Assembly: GCF_024495425.1 (NCBI RefSeq)
Contig: NZ_JANHJR010000003.1
Location: 372,001-436,000, forward strand
Reading direction: 5' to 3'
DNA from: Haloarchaeobius litoreus
GTDB lineage: Archaea > Halobacteriota > Halobacteria > Halobacteriales > Natrialbaceae
DNA: 64,000 bases
The position numbers and the translations under genes were made by a program. The notes under the pieces were generated by a model that ran no database searches, was not told the origin of the DNA, and worked only from the letters and a program-made list of their open reading frames with translations. Positions 28,704 to 37,820 of this stretch are shown here, piece by piece. Within the stretch, counting starts at the first letter, position 1. Each line of letters starts with the position of its first letter.

Positions 28704-29633
28704 CTACCCGAAGATCTCTTCGCCGTAGCCGAGGGATTCGGCGGTCTCGACGACCGGCTCGTACGTGTCGACGCCCCGCTCGCGGACGTCGTCGAACCAC
28801 ACGTCGTCGTCGGTGTCAGCCTCGCCGTCGGCACCGTAGTACATCTCGTCGGGTGCCTCGGTGAACGCGGTGATGATCTTCTCCTTCTCGTCGTCGCTGA
28901 GTTCGGGCGAGACGACGATCGGCGCGCGGGGAATCCCGCTGCGCTCTGCGACGACCTGCAGGTCGTCCTCGTTCGCGTAGTAGGCGAAGTCGCCGACGCC
29001 GGCCGCGTCGACCTGTCCGTCGGCCGCCGCGTTGGACGCCTCGATGTGGGTCGTCCACTGCGGGTTGAAGTCCGCACCGGTCGCAGACCCGGGCTCGTCG
29101 GGGAGCGAGAGGTCGCTCTCCTCCTTGATCATCGCGAGCGGGTAGAGCGAGCCACTCGCGCTCAGTGCGTCGGCGAAGGCGATGTCGGCACCCTCGAGGT
29201 CCGCGGGTTCGGTGATGTCCGAGCCCTGGGGGGCGACGATGAAGCTGGAGTACTCCCAGCCACCGAACGCCTTGCGCTGGAGGACGATGTCGACCTTGTC
29301 GGAGTTGACGCCGAGCGCGGCGGCGAACGGCCCCGTCTCGGCGACGTCGGCGTTGCCGCTGTTGAGTCCTTCGAGCGTCGCGGCGTAGTTCTCGGAGTAG
29401 CGCATCTCCAGGTCGTCCTCCCCGATGGGGTCGAGGTGGTCGACGAGGCGCTCGCCGATCGGCTCGTACTGTGCTTTCATCTGGTCCTGTGGCTCGGTCG
29501 GGGACATCAGGAACGTCAGGCTCCCGTCCACGTACGGGTCGCCTCCGAACGAACCGAGACATCCTGCGGTACCCACCATCCCAGCCGTTGTCGCTGCGCC
29601 AGCGGCCTTGAGGAAGCTGCGTCGACTTTCCAT
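28704..29633 (-). CDS. phnD: Phosphonate-type ABC transporter substrate-binding lipoprotein
   Basis: A 309-residue solute-binding protein. The N-terminus has the twin-arginine ESRRSFLKAAGAATTAG and lipobox AGC, so it is exported folded and lipid-anchored. The mature part carries PhnD family segments (LTFLMSPTEPQDQMKAQYEPIGERLVD, YAATLEGLNSGNADVAETGPFAA). It would deliver phosphonate or a related compound to PhnCE. The TATA box CTTTTATTAG (minus strand, 29662-29671) lies about 30 nt upstream. Confidence 0.92.
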   Translation of the reverse strand: MESRRSFLKAAGAATTAGMVGTAGCLGSFGGDPYVDGSLTFLMSPTEPQDQMKAQYEPIGERLVDHLDPIGEDDLEMRYSENYAATLEGLNSGNADVAETGPFAAALGVNSDKVDIVLQRKAFGGWEYSSFIVAPQGSDITEPADLEGADIAFADALSASGSLYPLAMIKEESDLSLPDEPGSATGADFNPQWTTHIEASNAAADGQVDAAGVGDFAYYANEDDLQVVAERSGIPRAPIVVSPELSDDEKEKIITAFTEAPDEMYYGADGEADTDDDVWFDDVRERGVDTYEPVVETAESLGYGEEIFG

Positions 29634-29995
29634 TGCGAATCAATTCATAGTTCTTGATGTCTCTAATAAAAGTTCCTAATCTATCTACATAGGCCTACGT
29701 ACGGGACAGTCTGTAGGACCGCACGTGGACAGTTCCGATTCCGCAGCGGCCGGCGGATGTTCCGTCCTCCACTCTCCGATAGTTCGAACGATATGTCCTC
29801 TCGATAGAGGATGGACACCCCGTCCGGTTCCGCCCCGGGGCCGGTAGCGTTCGTCGACACTATGTAGAGTGGAGGGTGCTTTGTACGTCGGTTACGGGGC
29901 GGAGATTCGGCCTTCGGACATCCGTACAGAGCGTCGGCGAGGCGAGCGTCACCGCAACGGAAACGCACTTGCGCGGCGGGGAGCAAGTTACCGCC
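29634..29995. other. Divergent phnD-hisH intergenic region
   Basis: 362 nt without a gene. It holds the phnD TATA box near 29662-29671 on the minus strand and, just upstream of it, a near-perfect 16-nt palindrome TAC-A-TAGGCCTA-C-GTA at 29686-29701. The remainder to 29995 shows no recognisable element; no clear TATA box for hisH is seen. Confidence 0.5.
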
Positions 29996-30658
29996 ATGAG
30001 CACGCAGTCGCGGAAGCGCGAGCGGGAGACCCTCGCGGATGTCGTCGTGGTGGACTACGGGCTGGGGAACCTCCGGAGCGTCTCCCGTGGACTCGAACGG
30101 GCCGGCGCGTCGGTCAGCATCGACAGCGACCCCGAGGCCTTCGCGGCGGCCGACGGCGTCGTCCTCCCGGGCGTCGGCGCGTTCGGCGAGGGGATGGAGA
30201 ACGCCGAGTCGGTGCGGGACGCACTCGTCGATGTCGCCGAGTCGGACACGCCGCTGTTCGGTATCTGTCTCGGGATGCAGATGTTGCTGACCGAGAGCGA
30301 GGAGGCCGAACGCGAGGGACAGGGCGACGTGAAGGGCCTGGACCTGATCCCGGGCCGGAACGTCCGCTTCGAGGCGGGCCAGACGGTCCCCCACATGGGC
30401 TGGAACGACCTCTCGGTGCAGCGCGAGCACCCGCTCGTCGAGGGCGTCGACGGCCGCTACGCCTACTTTGTCCACTCCTACTACGCCGTCCCCGACGACG
30501 AGGACGCGGTCGTCGCGACGACCGACTACGGCCGCTCGTTCCCGGCCATCGTCGCCAACGACGACGGCACCGTCTTCGGCACCCAGTTCCACCCCGAGAA
30601 GTCCGGCGAGACCGGACTCACCATCCTGCGCAACTTCGTCGACCTCTGCGCGGAGTGA
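29996..30658 (+). CDS. hisH: Imidazole glycerol phosphate synthase, glutaminase subunit HisH
   Basis: A 220-residue class I glutamine amidotransferase. The catalytic Cys is in FGICLGMQM and the His-Glu pair in TQFHPEKSG; the N-terminal VVVVDYGLGNLRSV is HisH-specific. HisH supplies ammonia to HisF for histidine and AICAR formation. No other his gene is in the window, as is usual for scattered haloarchaeal his genes. The ATG at 29996 gives a slightly long, basic N-terminus (STQSRKRERETLAD). Confidence 0.93.
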   Translation: MSTQSRKRERETLADVVVVDYGLGNLRSVSRGLERAGASVSIDSDPEAFAAADGVVLPGVGAFGEGMENAESVRDALVDVAESDTPLFGICLGMQMLLTESEEAEREGQGDVKGLDLIPGRNVRFEAGQTVPHMGWNDLSVQREHPLVEGVDGRYAYFVHSYYAVPDDEDAVVATTDYGRSFPAIVANDDGTVFGTQFHPEKSGETGLTILRNFVDLCAE

Positions 30659-30721
30659 CGGCGGGACGGAGAGCCACACCGCTTCGCGGCCCGGACAGCC
30701 CAGTTTTCATCCGAGGGGGAG

Positions 30722-30737
30722 CCAAAAGAATAATCAC
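30722..30737 (+). promoter_or_regulatory. Promoter word shared by the two PPC lipoprotein genes (first copy)
   Basis: CCAAAAGAATAATCAC, 24 nt before the ATG at 30761. The same 16 nt stands 25 nt before the second gene (31764-31779). The AATAATC part is placed as a TATA box would be. Confidence 0.6.
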
Positions 30738-30760
30738 GGAGAAACAGTCATCTGAGAACA

Positions 30761-31576
30761 ATGTCTTTCGACGACACGCGACGCCGATCGTTCCTGGCGG
30801 CAGGAGCCGCGGTGCTCAGTGGTGGACTGGCGGGTTGCATGGGAACCATCGACAGCCTGACCGGGGGCGGCAGTGTCAGCCTCTCCGTCGACGGCAACCC
30901 CGAGCAGATCGACTACGGGGCGTCCGTCAGCGGCCGCCTGACGACCGACTCGCCCTCCGACCGCGACTACGAGGGCTACTACGACCCGTACGCGTTCCGC
31001 GGGTCCGAGGGCGACATCGTACACATCACCCTGCGGTCGGGTGGCGGCGACCCGTACCTCTTCCTCATCGACCAGGACGGGAACACGCTCGAATCGGACG
31101 ACGACGTGTCCTTCGGGAACTACAACTCGGCCATCAGCGGGTTCGAGCTCCCGGCCGACGGTGGCTACGGCATCCTCGCCGGGAGCTACGCGTCCGGCGT
31201 CGGCTTCGGCTACGAGCTCGGCCTGTCGAAGGTGCAGGCGAACATCGATTCCATCGCCGTCGGCGAGACCAAGACCAGCACGCTCGACATAGACGACCCG
31301 AGGAGCAACCAGTTCAACGGCTACCACGAGCGCGTGACGCTCGACGCCGCGAGCGGGACGACGGTCGACATCGAGATGACCTCCACCGTCGGCGACACGT
31401 ACCTCTACCTGCTCGACCCGAACGACATCGTCGTCGCCCAGAACGACGACTACGACGGCCTCAACTCGCGTATCCCGAACGCCACCCTCTCCGCGAGTGG
31501 CGACTACACCATCATCGCCACCAGCTTCTCGCCGGACGCGACGTTCGTCTACGACCTCACCGTCCGGGCGGTGTAG
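30761..31576 (+). CDS. Tat lipoprotein with two PPC-type domains
   Basis: A 271-residue protein. The N-terminus reads RRRSFLAAGAAVLSGGLAGC, a twin-arginine lipoprotein signal. Two bacterial pre-peptidase C-terminal (PPC)-like beta domains follow (about 45-150 and 155-265), each with GDPYLFLID or GDTYLYLLD, NDD and YxIxAxSF motifs. PPC domains are normally appended to secreted proteases; here they stand alone without a catalytic domain. It is a paralogue of the six-domain gene 228 bp downstream, with which it shares its promoter word. Confidence 0.85.
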   Translation: MSFDDTRRRSFLAAGAAVLSGGLAGCMGTIDSLTGGGSVSLSVDGNPEQIDYGASVSGRLTTDSPSDRDYEGYYDPYAFRGSEGDIVHITLRSGGGDPYLFLIDQDGNTLESDDDVSFGNYNSAISGFELPADGGYGILAGSYASGVGFGYELGLSKVQANIDSIAVGETKTSTLDIDDPRSNQFNGYHERVTLDAASGTTVDIEMTSTVGDTYLYLLDPNDIVVAQNDDYDGLNSRIPNATLSASGDYTIIATSFSPDATFVYDLTVRAV

Positions 31577-31763
31577 TGGCCCAACGGCGGCACCGTACGT
31601 GCGGCCCGTTGCTCGAATCCTCGACATGTTTCCGATTTTGAACGTCCAGTGACTATTTCCGTCGGAGATGTCCCTGCGCGCCGGAACGCGGGGAACCGGG
31701 ACATGACGCCGACAGACCGCCGAACTACCGCAGAGGCACGCCCATATTACGACGAGCCATCTA

Positions 31764-31779
31764 CCAAAAGAATAATCAC
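31764..31779 (+). promoter_or_regulatory. Promoter word shared by the two PPC lipoprotein genes (second copy)
   Basis: CCAAAAGAATAATCAC identical to 30722-30737, at nearly the same distance from the ATG (31804). Further similarity (CATCTG...AATGTCT) extends into the start codon. Confidence 0.6.
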
Positions 31780-31803
31780 CTGAAAACATTCATCTGTGTA
31801 GTA

Positions 31804-34032
31804 ATGTCTCTCGAAGACAAACGACGCCGGTCGTTCCTGCTGGCCGGTGCGACAGCCTTGACCGGTGGACTCGCCGGGTGTACAGGACTACTCGACGAAA
31901 CAGATCTGGAAGACGGCACCGCGAACGGGACCACGGACTCGACGCCGACGGCCCCGACGACGACCGCGGAACCCATCGACCTCCCCGTCGAGGGCGAGGC
32001 AACGCGCATCGAGTACGGCGCGAGCGTCTCGGGCGAGCTCACGGCCAGCGCCCCGTCGGACCCCCAGTTCGAGGGGTACTACCAGCCGTACACGTTCGTC
32101 GGCTCGGCCGGCGACGTCGTGCAGATATCGATGACCTCTCCGGGCGGCGACCCCTACCTCTTCCTGCTGGACGAACAGGGGAACGTACTCGAGGAGAACG
32201 ACGACGACGCGACGAGCTTCAACTCGGCGATCGGCGGGTTCGAGCTCCCGTCCGACGGTGGCTACATCATCCTCGCGGGGAGCTTCAGCGACACCATCGA
32301 CTTCGAGTACCAGCTCTCGCTCACGCAGGTGCAGTCCGACCTGCGCTCCATCGCCGTCGGCGAGACCCGGACCGGGACCATCGACAGCAGCGACCCCCAG
32401 AGCGACGAGTACAACGGCTACTACGAGCCGGTCACGCTCGACGTCGGGAGCGAGATGGCGGTGAACGTCGCGATGTCCTCGGCGGACGACGACACCTACC
32501 TCTACCTCCTCGATCCGGACGGCAACGTCATCGCGGAGAACGACGACTTCAACGGCCTGAACTCGATGATCCTCAATCTCCGGCTCCCCGAGCCCGGCGA
32601 GTACACCATCATCGCCACCAGCTTCGAGCCGAACGCGACCTTCTCGTACGAGCTCTCCGTCTCCGACGCGACCCCGTCGCAGACCGTCTCGGTCGGCGAG
32701 ACGGTCCAGGGCGAGCTCTCCGCAGACGACGCCCAGAGCGCGGCGCTTAACGGCTACTACGACTTCATCGGCTTCGACGTCAGCAGCGACGTCACGGTCG
32801 ACATCGAGATGTCCTCCCCGGACGGCGACACCCTGCTGGCCGTCCTCGACGCGGAGGGCGCTGTCGTCGCGGCCAACGACGACGCCGGCGACAGCCTCGA
32901 CTCGCGTATCTCGCGGTTCGCGGTCGGCCCGGACAGCGACTACACCATCCTCGCCACCAGCTTCGACCCGACCGCGACGTTCTCCTACGAGCTCTCGGTC
33001 ACCGAGAGCGAGCCGCTCCCGGACCTGCGCTCCATCTCGCTCGGCGAGACCCGCACCGGTGGCATCGACGGGAACGACCCCCGTGAATCCCGTTTCAACG
33101 GCTACTACGAGCCGGTCACGCTCGACGCACCCACCGGCACGACGGTGGACGTCTCGATGAGCTCCGCGAACGGCGACACCTACCTCTACGTCCTCGATCC
33201 GAGCGGAACCGTCGTCGCAGAGAACGACGACTACGACGGCCTCAACTCTCGCATCAACCGGCTCACCCTCTCCGAGAGCGGTGACTACACCATCATCGCC
33301 ACCAGCTTCTCCGACGAGGACACCTTCGAGTACGAGCTTTCCGTCACCGAGGGGACGGACCTGTCGCCCGAGCAGTCGATCGCCCCCGGCGAGACGCTGA
33401 CCAGCGAACTGGGACCGGAGGACCCCCAGAGCGACCGGTTCAACGGCTACCACGAGCCCATCGCGCTCGACGCGCCGACCGGCAGCACGGTGACCATCTC
33501 GATGAACTCCGACGGCGACACCTACCTCTACCTGCTCGACCCGAGCGGACAGATCGTCGCCCAGAACGACGACTACAACGGCCTCAATTCGGAGATTCCG
33601 GCGTTCACCCTCTCCGAGAGCGGCGACTACACCATCATCGCCACCAGCTTCTCGTACGACGCGACGTTCGAGTACGAGCTCTCCGTCACCGAGATTGACA
33701 GCGACCTCCGGTCCATCTCCGTCGGCGAGACCCGCACCGGTGTCCTCGATACGAGCGACCCTCGTGAGGACCGGTTCAACGGCTACTACGAGCCCGTCAC
33801 GCTGACCATCGACAGCACGACGACTGTCGACATCTCGATGACGTCCGACGGCGACACCTACCTCTACCTGCTCGACCCGAGCGGGACCGTCATCGGCGAG
33901 AACGACGACTACAGCGGCCTCGACTCCGCCATCACCGGCGTCACGCTGCAGTCCGGCGAGTACACCATCATCGCCACCAGCTTCTCGTACAGCGCGACGT
34001 TCGAGTACGAGCTCACGGTCCGACGGGCCTAG
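31804..34032 (+). CDS. Tat lipoprotein with six tandem PPC-type domains
   Basis: A 742-residue protein with a twin-arginine lipoprotein signal (RRRSFLLAGATALTGGLAGC), a Thr/Pro-rich linker, then six PPC-like repeats of about 112-118 residues. Each repeat runs SIxxGETRTGxID, NGYYEPVTLD, GDTYLYLLDPSG, NDDYxGLNS, GDYTIIATSF, FEYELSVTE. Repeats 2 and 4-6 are most alike, pointing to recent internal duplication. Conserved Asp/Asn groups could bind calcium. It should be an extracellular surface protein; binding partner unknown. The stop shares CTAG with the convergent gene. Confidence 0.87.
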   Translation: MSLEDKRRRSFLLAGATALTGGLAGCTGLLDETDLEDGTANGTTDSTPTAPTTTAEPIDLPVEGEATRIEYGASVSGELTASAPSDPQFEGYYQPYTFVGSAGDVVQISMTSPGGDPYLFLLDEQGNVLEENDDDATSFNSAIGGFELPSDGGYIILAGSFSDTIDFEYQLSLTQVQSDLRSIAVGETRTGTIDSSDPQSDEYNGYYEPVTLDVGSEMAVNVAMSSADDDTYLYLLDPDGNVIAENDDFNGLNSMILNLRLPEPGEYTIIATSFEPNATFSYELSVSDATPSQTVSVGETVQGELSADDAQSAALNGYYDFIGFDVSSDVTVDIEMSSPDGDTLLAVLDAEGAVVAANDDAGDSLDSRISRFAVGPDSDYTILATSFDPTATFSYELSVTESEPLPDLRSISLGETRTGGIDGNDPRESRFNGYYEPVTLDAPTGTTVDVSMSSANGDTYLYVLDPSGTVVAENDDYDGLNSRINRLTLSESGDYTIIATSFSDEDTFEYELSVTEGTDLSPEQSIAPGETLTSELGPEDPQSDRFNGYHEPIALDAPTGSTVTISMNSDGDTYLYLLDPSGQIVAQNDDYNGLNSEIPAFTLSESGDYTIIATSFSYDATFEYELSVTEIDSDLRSISVGETRTGVLDTSDPREDRFNGYYEPVTLTIDSTTTVDISMTSDGDTYLYLLDPSGTVIGENDDYSGLDSAITGVTLQSGEYTIIATSFSYSATFEYELTVRRA

Positions 34033-34403
34033 AGGAACTCCCGCACCTCGGAGTACCACATGTCGTGGTGGTCGACCGCGCCGACCCGCTCGGCGATGGG
34101 GACCGCCAGGGCGTGCCAGCATAACTCCGTCGGGTCGTCCGGGTCCAGATTGTACTCGGCGTCCTTGCACGTACAGCCGCCGTCCTCGACGATGTACTCG
34201 TCCTCGTAGCCGACGACGACGGTGAAATCCCGGTACCGCTTCACGCGCTCCTCGGAGACCGCTTCGATGGCGTGCTTGCCGCGGTCGCCGTGGACGGCCA
34301 TGATCTTCTCGACCGCAGAAGGGGTCAGCTCGCCCGCCTCCTCGAGCATCGCCTGCCACTCCGCGACCGCACGCTCGCGCTCCGCGTCGGTCACGCGAAC
34401 CAC
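34029..34403 (-). CDS. SWIM-type zinc-finger protein
   Basis: 124 residues from the GTG at 34403 (a second GTG is three codons later). The C-terminal half has CTCKDAEYNLDPDDPTELCWHALAVPIAERVG, that is CxC-Xn-CxH, the SWIM zinc-finger pattern. The N-terminal part is a helical, charged segment. SWIM fingers bind DNA or proteins, and in archaea often stand alone as small proteins of unknown function. Confidence 0.82.
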   Translation of the reverse strand: MVRVTDAERERAVAEWQAMLEEAGELTPSAVEKIMAVHGDRGKHAIEAVSEERVKRYRDFTVVVGYEDEYIVEDGGCTCKDAEYNLDPDDPTELCWHALAVPIAERVGAVDHHDMWYSEVREFL

Positions 34404-34543
34404 CCGGCGACGATGCCCTCGGTCACTGTCCCGTCGTTCGGTCGGGGGTGTGAAAACAGTTCGGTCCGGGTAGGGGTCGTTGCTTGTGCGGAGTGATAGC
34501 GGCTGGGTTCGACACGGAACGTCTACTTCACTTTCCCGAAGAC

Positions 34544-34550
34544 ATTTATT
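34544..34550 (+). promoter_or_regulatory. TATA box of the AT-rich lipoprotein gene
   Basis: ATTTATT, centred about 26 nt before the ATG at 34573; it fits a leaderless transcript. Confidence 0.55.
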
Positions 34551-34572
34551 GAATATCACCGTTGGTTAGGGT

Positions 34573-35187
34573 ATGCCCTCCCGACGACGACTTCTCGTTA
34601 CGACTGGCACAGCAATCGCCATCGCTGGTTGTCTCGCTGGCCTCAACTCTGGAGGAAGTGGATCCACACCACCGGAATTAGCAGCCGGCGAACAAACCCG
34701 AGCAGAAGGTGAGGAGATATCCACCCGAACCGAGGTAGATAGTCCAGAGTACGAGTACATCGAATCGAACAATACCGTTCGGTACCCCGCGACTGGCGGA
34801 GGATGGGACGAGCCAGAATATAGTCACGAGCCATTTGAAGATTGGGCACATGTAAAATCTGCAACTGAGGGGGCTATCGCAGTACACGAGCATCTAGTTG
34901 ATCAGGTCGCCTCAATGGACCATCTCAACTCGTCTGTCGCCCATACTGATGAGTCAAATTTCGAATTGTTGATGAAATACAATGTGGCAGTAGACGATTC
35001 GGGCGATGTCGTAGCTGAACCAGATGTCAGTCTCTCTCAGCTAATCAATGAAACACCAAAAACAGTTGAGTCAACAATCCGGTTTGCTGGTAGGACGGCT
35101 ACTCATAGATTCTCAGTCTTTGTGAGATACGTGGAGGTAGAGCAATTGGGTCCAGCCACAAATTATGAGTCGAGAAGCACAGCCTAG
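34573..35187 (+). CDS. Putative lipoprotein in AT-rich island
   Basis: A 204-residue protein with PSRRRLLVTTGTAIAIAGC at the N-terminus, a twin-arginine lipoprotein signal, then a Gly/Ser/Glu-rich linker. No known domain is found. Codon use is AT-rich and unlike the flanking genes, as in the convergent protease gene whose stop directly abuts it (35185-35190 reads TAGCTA). The pair looks acquired together. Confidence 0.72.
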   Translation: MPSRRRLLVTTGTAIAIAGCLAGLNSGGSGSTPPELAAGEQTRAEGEEISTRTEVDSPEYEYIESNNTVRYPATGGGWDEPEYSHEPFEDWAHVKSATEGAIAVHEHLVDQVASMDHLNSSVAHTDESNFELLMKYNVAVDDSGDVVAEPDVSLSQLINETPKTVESTIRFAGRTATHRFSVFVRYVEVEQLGPATNYESRSTA

Positions 35188-36399
35188 CTAATGATAAAAT
35201 CCGTTGTACGCATTCTCAATTGATTCCGCAGTTATACATCTTGTCTGTCCAACATCATCACGAGCGATCATCCCTAGAATATTTGCGCCAATACCATCAT
35301 CCGTTTCGTCGAAAATTAACCCACCTGAATCTCCAGTACAGACTTCTTCATCAACGATAACTCGACTAAATCCTGTTTCAGACGGGAGTCCTTCCCATTC
35401 CACTGCGAAAGTAGATAGACGACCACTCGTATGTCCCTGTAGTTTAATTTGACTCTGGTTCTCCAGATATTCCGTCTGTATCTCGTCGTCAGTCACACCA
35501 CCAAGAACATCAAAATCTGTCGTCGGATTATTCCCTCCAGATCGAATTCTTTGTTGGGTGTCTCCGTCGTGTGTCCTCAACAACGCATAATCCCGAGGGA
35601 GTTCTTCTACTTTATCCAACACATAGCCATCAATCGATGACTTATCGGGATTTCCCCAGGTCGCATAGGTCGAGTCAGGATCTTTTACTGTGTGCCCGAC
35701 TGTGATTAGGCAGTATTCTGAGTAATCCCAATGCCAGAAGGTTCCGTTCGCTGTGGCGGAACCACCAGCGGGATACCCAGTGAGAGCACATCCTGCCGGT
35801 ATGTTTGACCAGTCATGGCTATAATTAACTGGATTACTGTCACAGTCGTTGCTGGGCGCATATTCAGCATCTCCCGACCCCTGAAGTTGTTCTTTACGAG
35901 ATCTATTGAGGTGGACCGGAATACTGTCCCGACTAGCTCGCCATTGATCTTGTCCGACTGTCGCTCCAACTGTGCTTGGGAGTGTGTCCTGAACGGTCTC
36001 AAATGAGGCTTGTGGCTCCTCGGTGGAACCATCCGGAAGATTGGTCACACAGTATTCTACATTGATTACGTATCCTGTCGGCGAGTTCCGGTTTTTAGCC
36101 ATCGTGACCTCAAGATTGTCGGAATTAAATCGTCTATTGACGATTTGAGAGACCTGATTCTGTGCGGCAACGGATGTTTTAATATCGACCCATATGTCTC
36201 GCGGGCACGTCTTATATACAGGCTCCCGTGCAATAGGCGTGCCATCATCATCCTCAACTACTTCCATTCGGCTAACATATGAGACCTCATTTCTCGGGTT
36301 ACCCATAGCAGAAACTAGTCCGTCTTGGGAACCCAATCGGAGAGAAGAAGCCGAAATACCGATTGCTGAAGCTACTTTCATAAATCGACGCCGGCCCAT
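35188..36399 (-). CDS. Secreted trypsin-like serine protease
   Basis: 403 residues from the ATG at 36399 (an ATG at 36429 adds ten residues). The N-terminus MGRRRFMKVASAIGISASS is Tat-like. The C-terminal half is a chymotrypsin-fold protease: His in CLITVGHTVKD, Asp in LPRDYALLRTHDGD, and Ser in VCTGDSGGLIFD. The 150-residue middle part before the protease domain could be a propeptide. The gene is AT-rich against its surroundings. Extracellular peptidases are common in haloarchaea, but this one is not a halolysin, which are subtilases. Target unknown. Confidence 0.8.
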   Translation of the reverse strand: MGRRRFMKVASAIGISASSLRLGSQDGLVSAMGNPRNEVSYVSRMEVVEDDDGTPIAREPVYKTCPRDIWVDIKTSVAAQNQVSQIVNRRFNSDNLEVTMAKNRNSPTGYVINVEYCVTNLPDGSTEEPQASFETVQDTLPSTVGATVGQDQWRASRDSIPVHLNRSRKEQLQGSGDAEYAPSNDCDSNPVNYSHDWSNIPAGCALTGYPAGGSATANGTFWHWDYSEYCLITVGHTVKDPDSTYATWGNPDKSSIDGYVLDKVEELPRDYALLRTHDGDTQQRIRSGGNNPTTDFDVLGGVTDDEIQTEYLENQSQIKLQGHTSGRLSTFAVEWEGLPSETGFSRVIVDEEVCTGDSGGLIFDETDDGIGANILGMIARDDVGQTRCITAESIENAYNGFYH

Positions 36400-36542
36400 T
36401 CGTTCAAGTTTCGAACCTCTCAACTTCATGAATTTCCAATAGCCAGTACCAATAGTGCCTGCAAATAACTTGTGTTCGTGGAGAGCGGAGGTAAAACGAC
36501 CACATCGCATCCCTTTTCGCCCACCGCCGCCCACGAACCCGC

Positions 36543-37652
36543 ATGGACGTCACGGAGGGCAACGTCACGGTCTCGGTGCCCGAGCAGGACGGCGAGGGCA
36601 CCCACGAGTCGGTCTTCTTCAACCCGGTCCAGGAGTTCAACCGCGACCTGACCGTCGCGGTCCTCCGGGCGTACCGCGAGCACGAGGAGCGTGCCGACAC
36701 CTACCTCGACGCGATGACGGCCTCCGGAGTCAGGGGCGCCCGGGCTGCCGCCGAGGGCTGGGACGTGACCTGCTGTGACATCGACGAGGAGGCGGTCGAA
36801 CTCGCCAGAGAGAACCTCGCCCGGAACGACCTCGACGGCGCGGTCGTCCACCGGAACGTCAACGCCCTCATGCACGACGACTACTTCGACGTGGTGGACC
36901 TCGACCCGTTCGGCACGCCGATGCCCTTCGCCGACGCCGCCTTCGCCAACACCCGGGACCTGCTCTGTATCACCGCCACCGACACCGCCCCGCTCTGTGG
37001 CGCGCACTTCGACTCCGGCGTGCGCTCGTACGCCGCCGTCCCGCGCAACACCGACTACCACGCCGAGATGGGCGTCCGCATCCTGCTCGGTGCGCTGGCC
37101 CGGGCCGGCGCGCGCTGGGACACCGGCATCACGCCGCTTTTCACCCACGCGACGAGCCACTACGTCCGGACCTACCTCGACCTCTCCGGACGGGCGACCG
37201 ACGCCAACGCCAGCATGGACGAACTCGGCTTCCTCCACCACTGCGAGGACTGCCTCCGGCGCGACCCCGAGCAGGGCCTTATTCCGCACCCGCCCGAGAC
37301 GTGCCCCCGCTGCGACGGCAACCGGGTACTCACCGCCGGGCCGCTCTGGCTCGGCCCCTACCGCGACCCCGGCTTCGTCGCCGACGTCCGAGCGCGCATC
37401 ACGGACGACATGGGCACCGCCGACCGCGCACGCGACCTCTGTGACACCCTCGAATCCGAGCTCGACGAGCCCAGCCACTACGACCAGCACCGACTCTGCA
37501 AGCTCTGGGGCCGCGGGGCCAGCGGCATGGACGACTTTCTGGCGGCGCTTCGCGAGGCCGGGTTCGCCGCCTCCCGGGCGCACTACGGCGGCACGACGTT
37601 CAAGAGCGACGCGGCGATCCCCGAGATGCGCGAGGCGACGAAGGAGATCTGA
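36543..37652 (+). CDS. trm1: tRNA (guanine-26-N2)-dimethyltransferase Trm1
   Basis: A 369-residue methyltransferase. Trm1 features are the N-terminal [18 protein letters not shown], the SAM-binding [14 protein letters not shown], the catalytic [11 protein letters not shown] and a C-terminal zinc site (CEDCLRR, CPRCDGN). It makes N2,N2-dimethylguanosine at position 26 of tRNAs. It lies next to the right end of the AT-rich island, divergent from the protease gene. Confidence 0.95.
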   Translation: MDVTEGNVTVSVPEQDGEGTHESVFFNPVQEFNRDLTVAVLRAYREHEERADTYLDAMTASGVRGARAAAEGWDVTCCDIDEEAVELARENLARNDLDGAVVHRNVNALMHDDYFDVVDLDPFGTPMPFADAAFANTRDLLCITATDTAPLCGAHFDSGVRSYAAVPRNTDYHAEMGVRILLGALARAGARWDTGITPLFTHATSHYVRTYLDLSGRATDANASMDELGFLHHCEDCLRRDPEQGLIPHPPETCPRCDGNRVLTAGPLWLGPYRDPGFVADVRARITDDMGTADRARDLCDTLESELDEPSHYDQHRLCKLWGRGASGMDDFLAALREAGFAASRAHYGGTTFKSDAAIPEMREATKEI

Positions 37653-37697
37653 GTCCGGGGTGGTCGGACGCCGATGCAGCCATCCCGCGGGGCGATA

Positions 37698-37716
37698 GTT
37701 CACAATATTCGTAAAC
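37698..37716. promoter_or_regulatory. Palindrome GTTCAC-N7-GTAAAC upstream of the YihY-like gene
   Basis: Inverted repeat with one mismatch, spacer AATATTC, followed by TTCCGGG and preceded by GGGGCGATA. It matches the sites at 13175 and 58321. The downstream gene starts at 37821, or at 37737 if the right half acts as a TATA box. Confidence 0.55.
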
Positions 37717-37820
37717 TTCCGGGCCGGGAACAGGGGATGTCCCGGTCGATGTCGGCTCCGGGACCCCGGATTCATCACTTCGGCGACGGGCTTTTTGGGC
37801 GAGTCGTCGTAGTTGACGGT

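Noticed and set aside
29876-29995. Extended HisH N-terminus
   Set aside because: The 40 extra residues do not match HisH; the ATG at 29996 fits the family.
31888-34359. 823-residue minus-strand frame opposite the six-domain PPC gene
   Set aside because: Arises from the repeated GC-rich coding sequence on the other strand; no signal or domain of its own.
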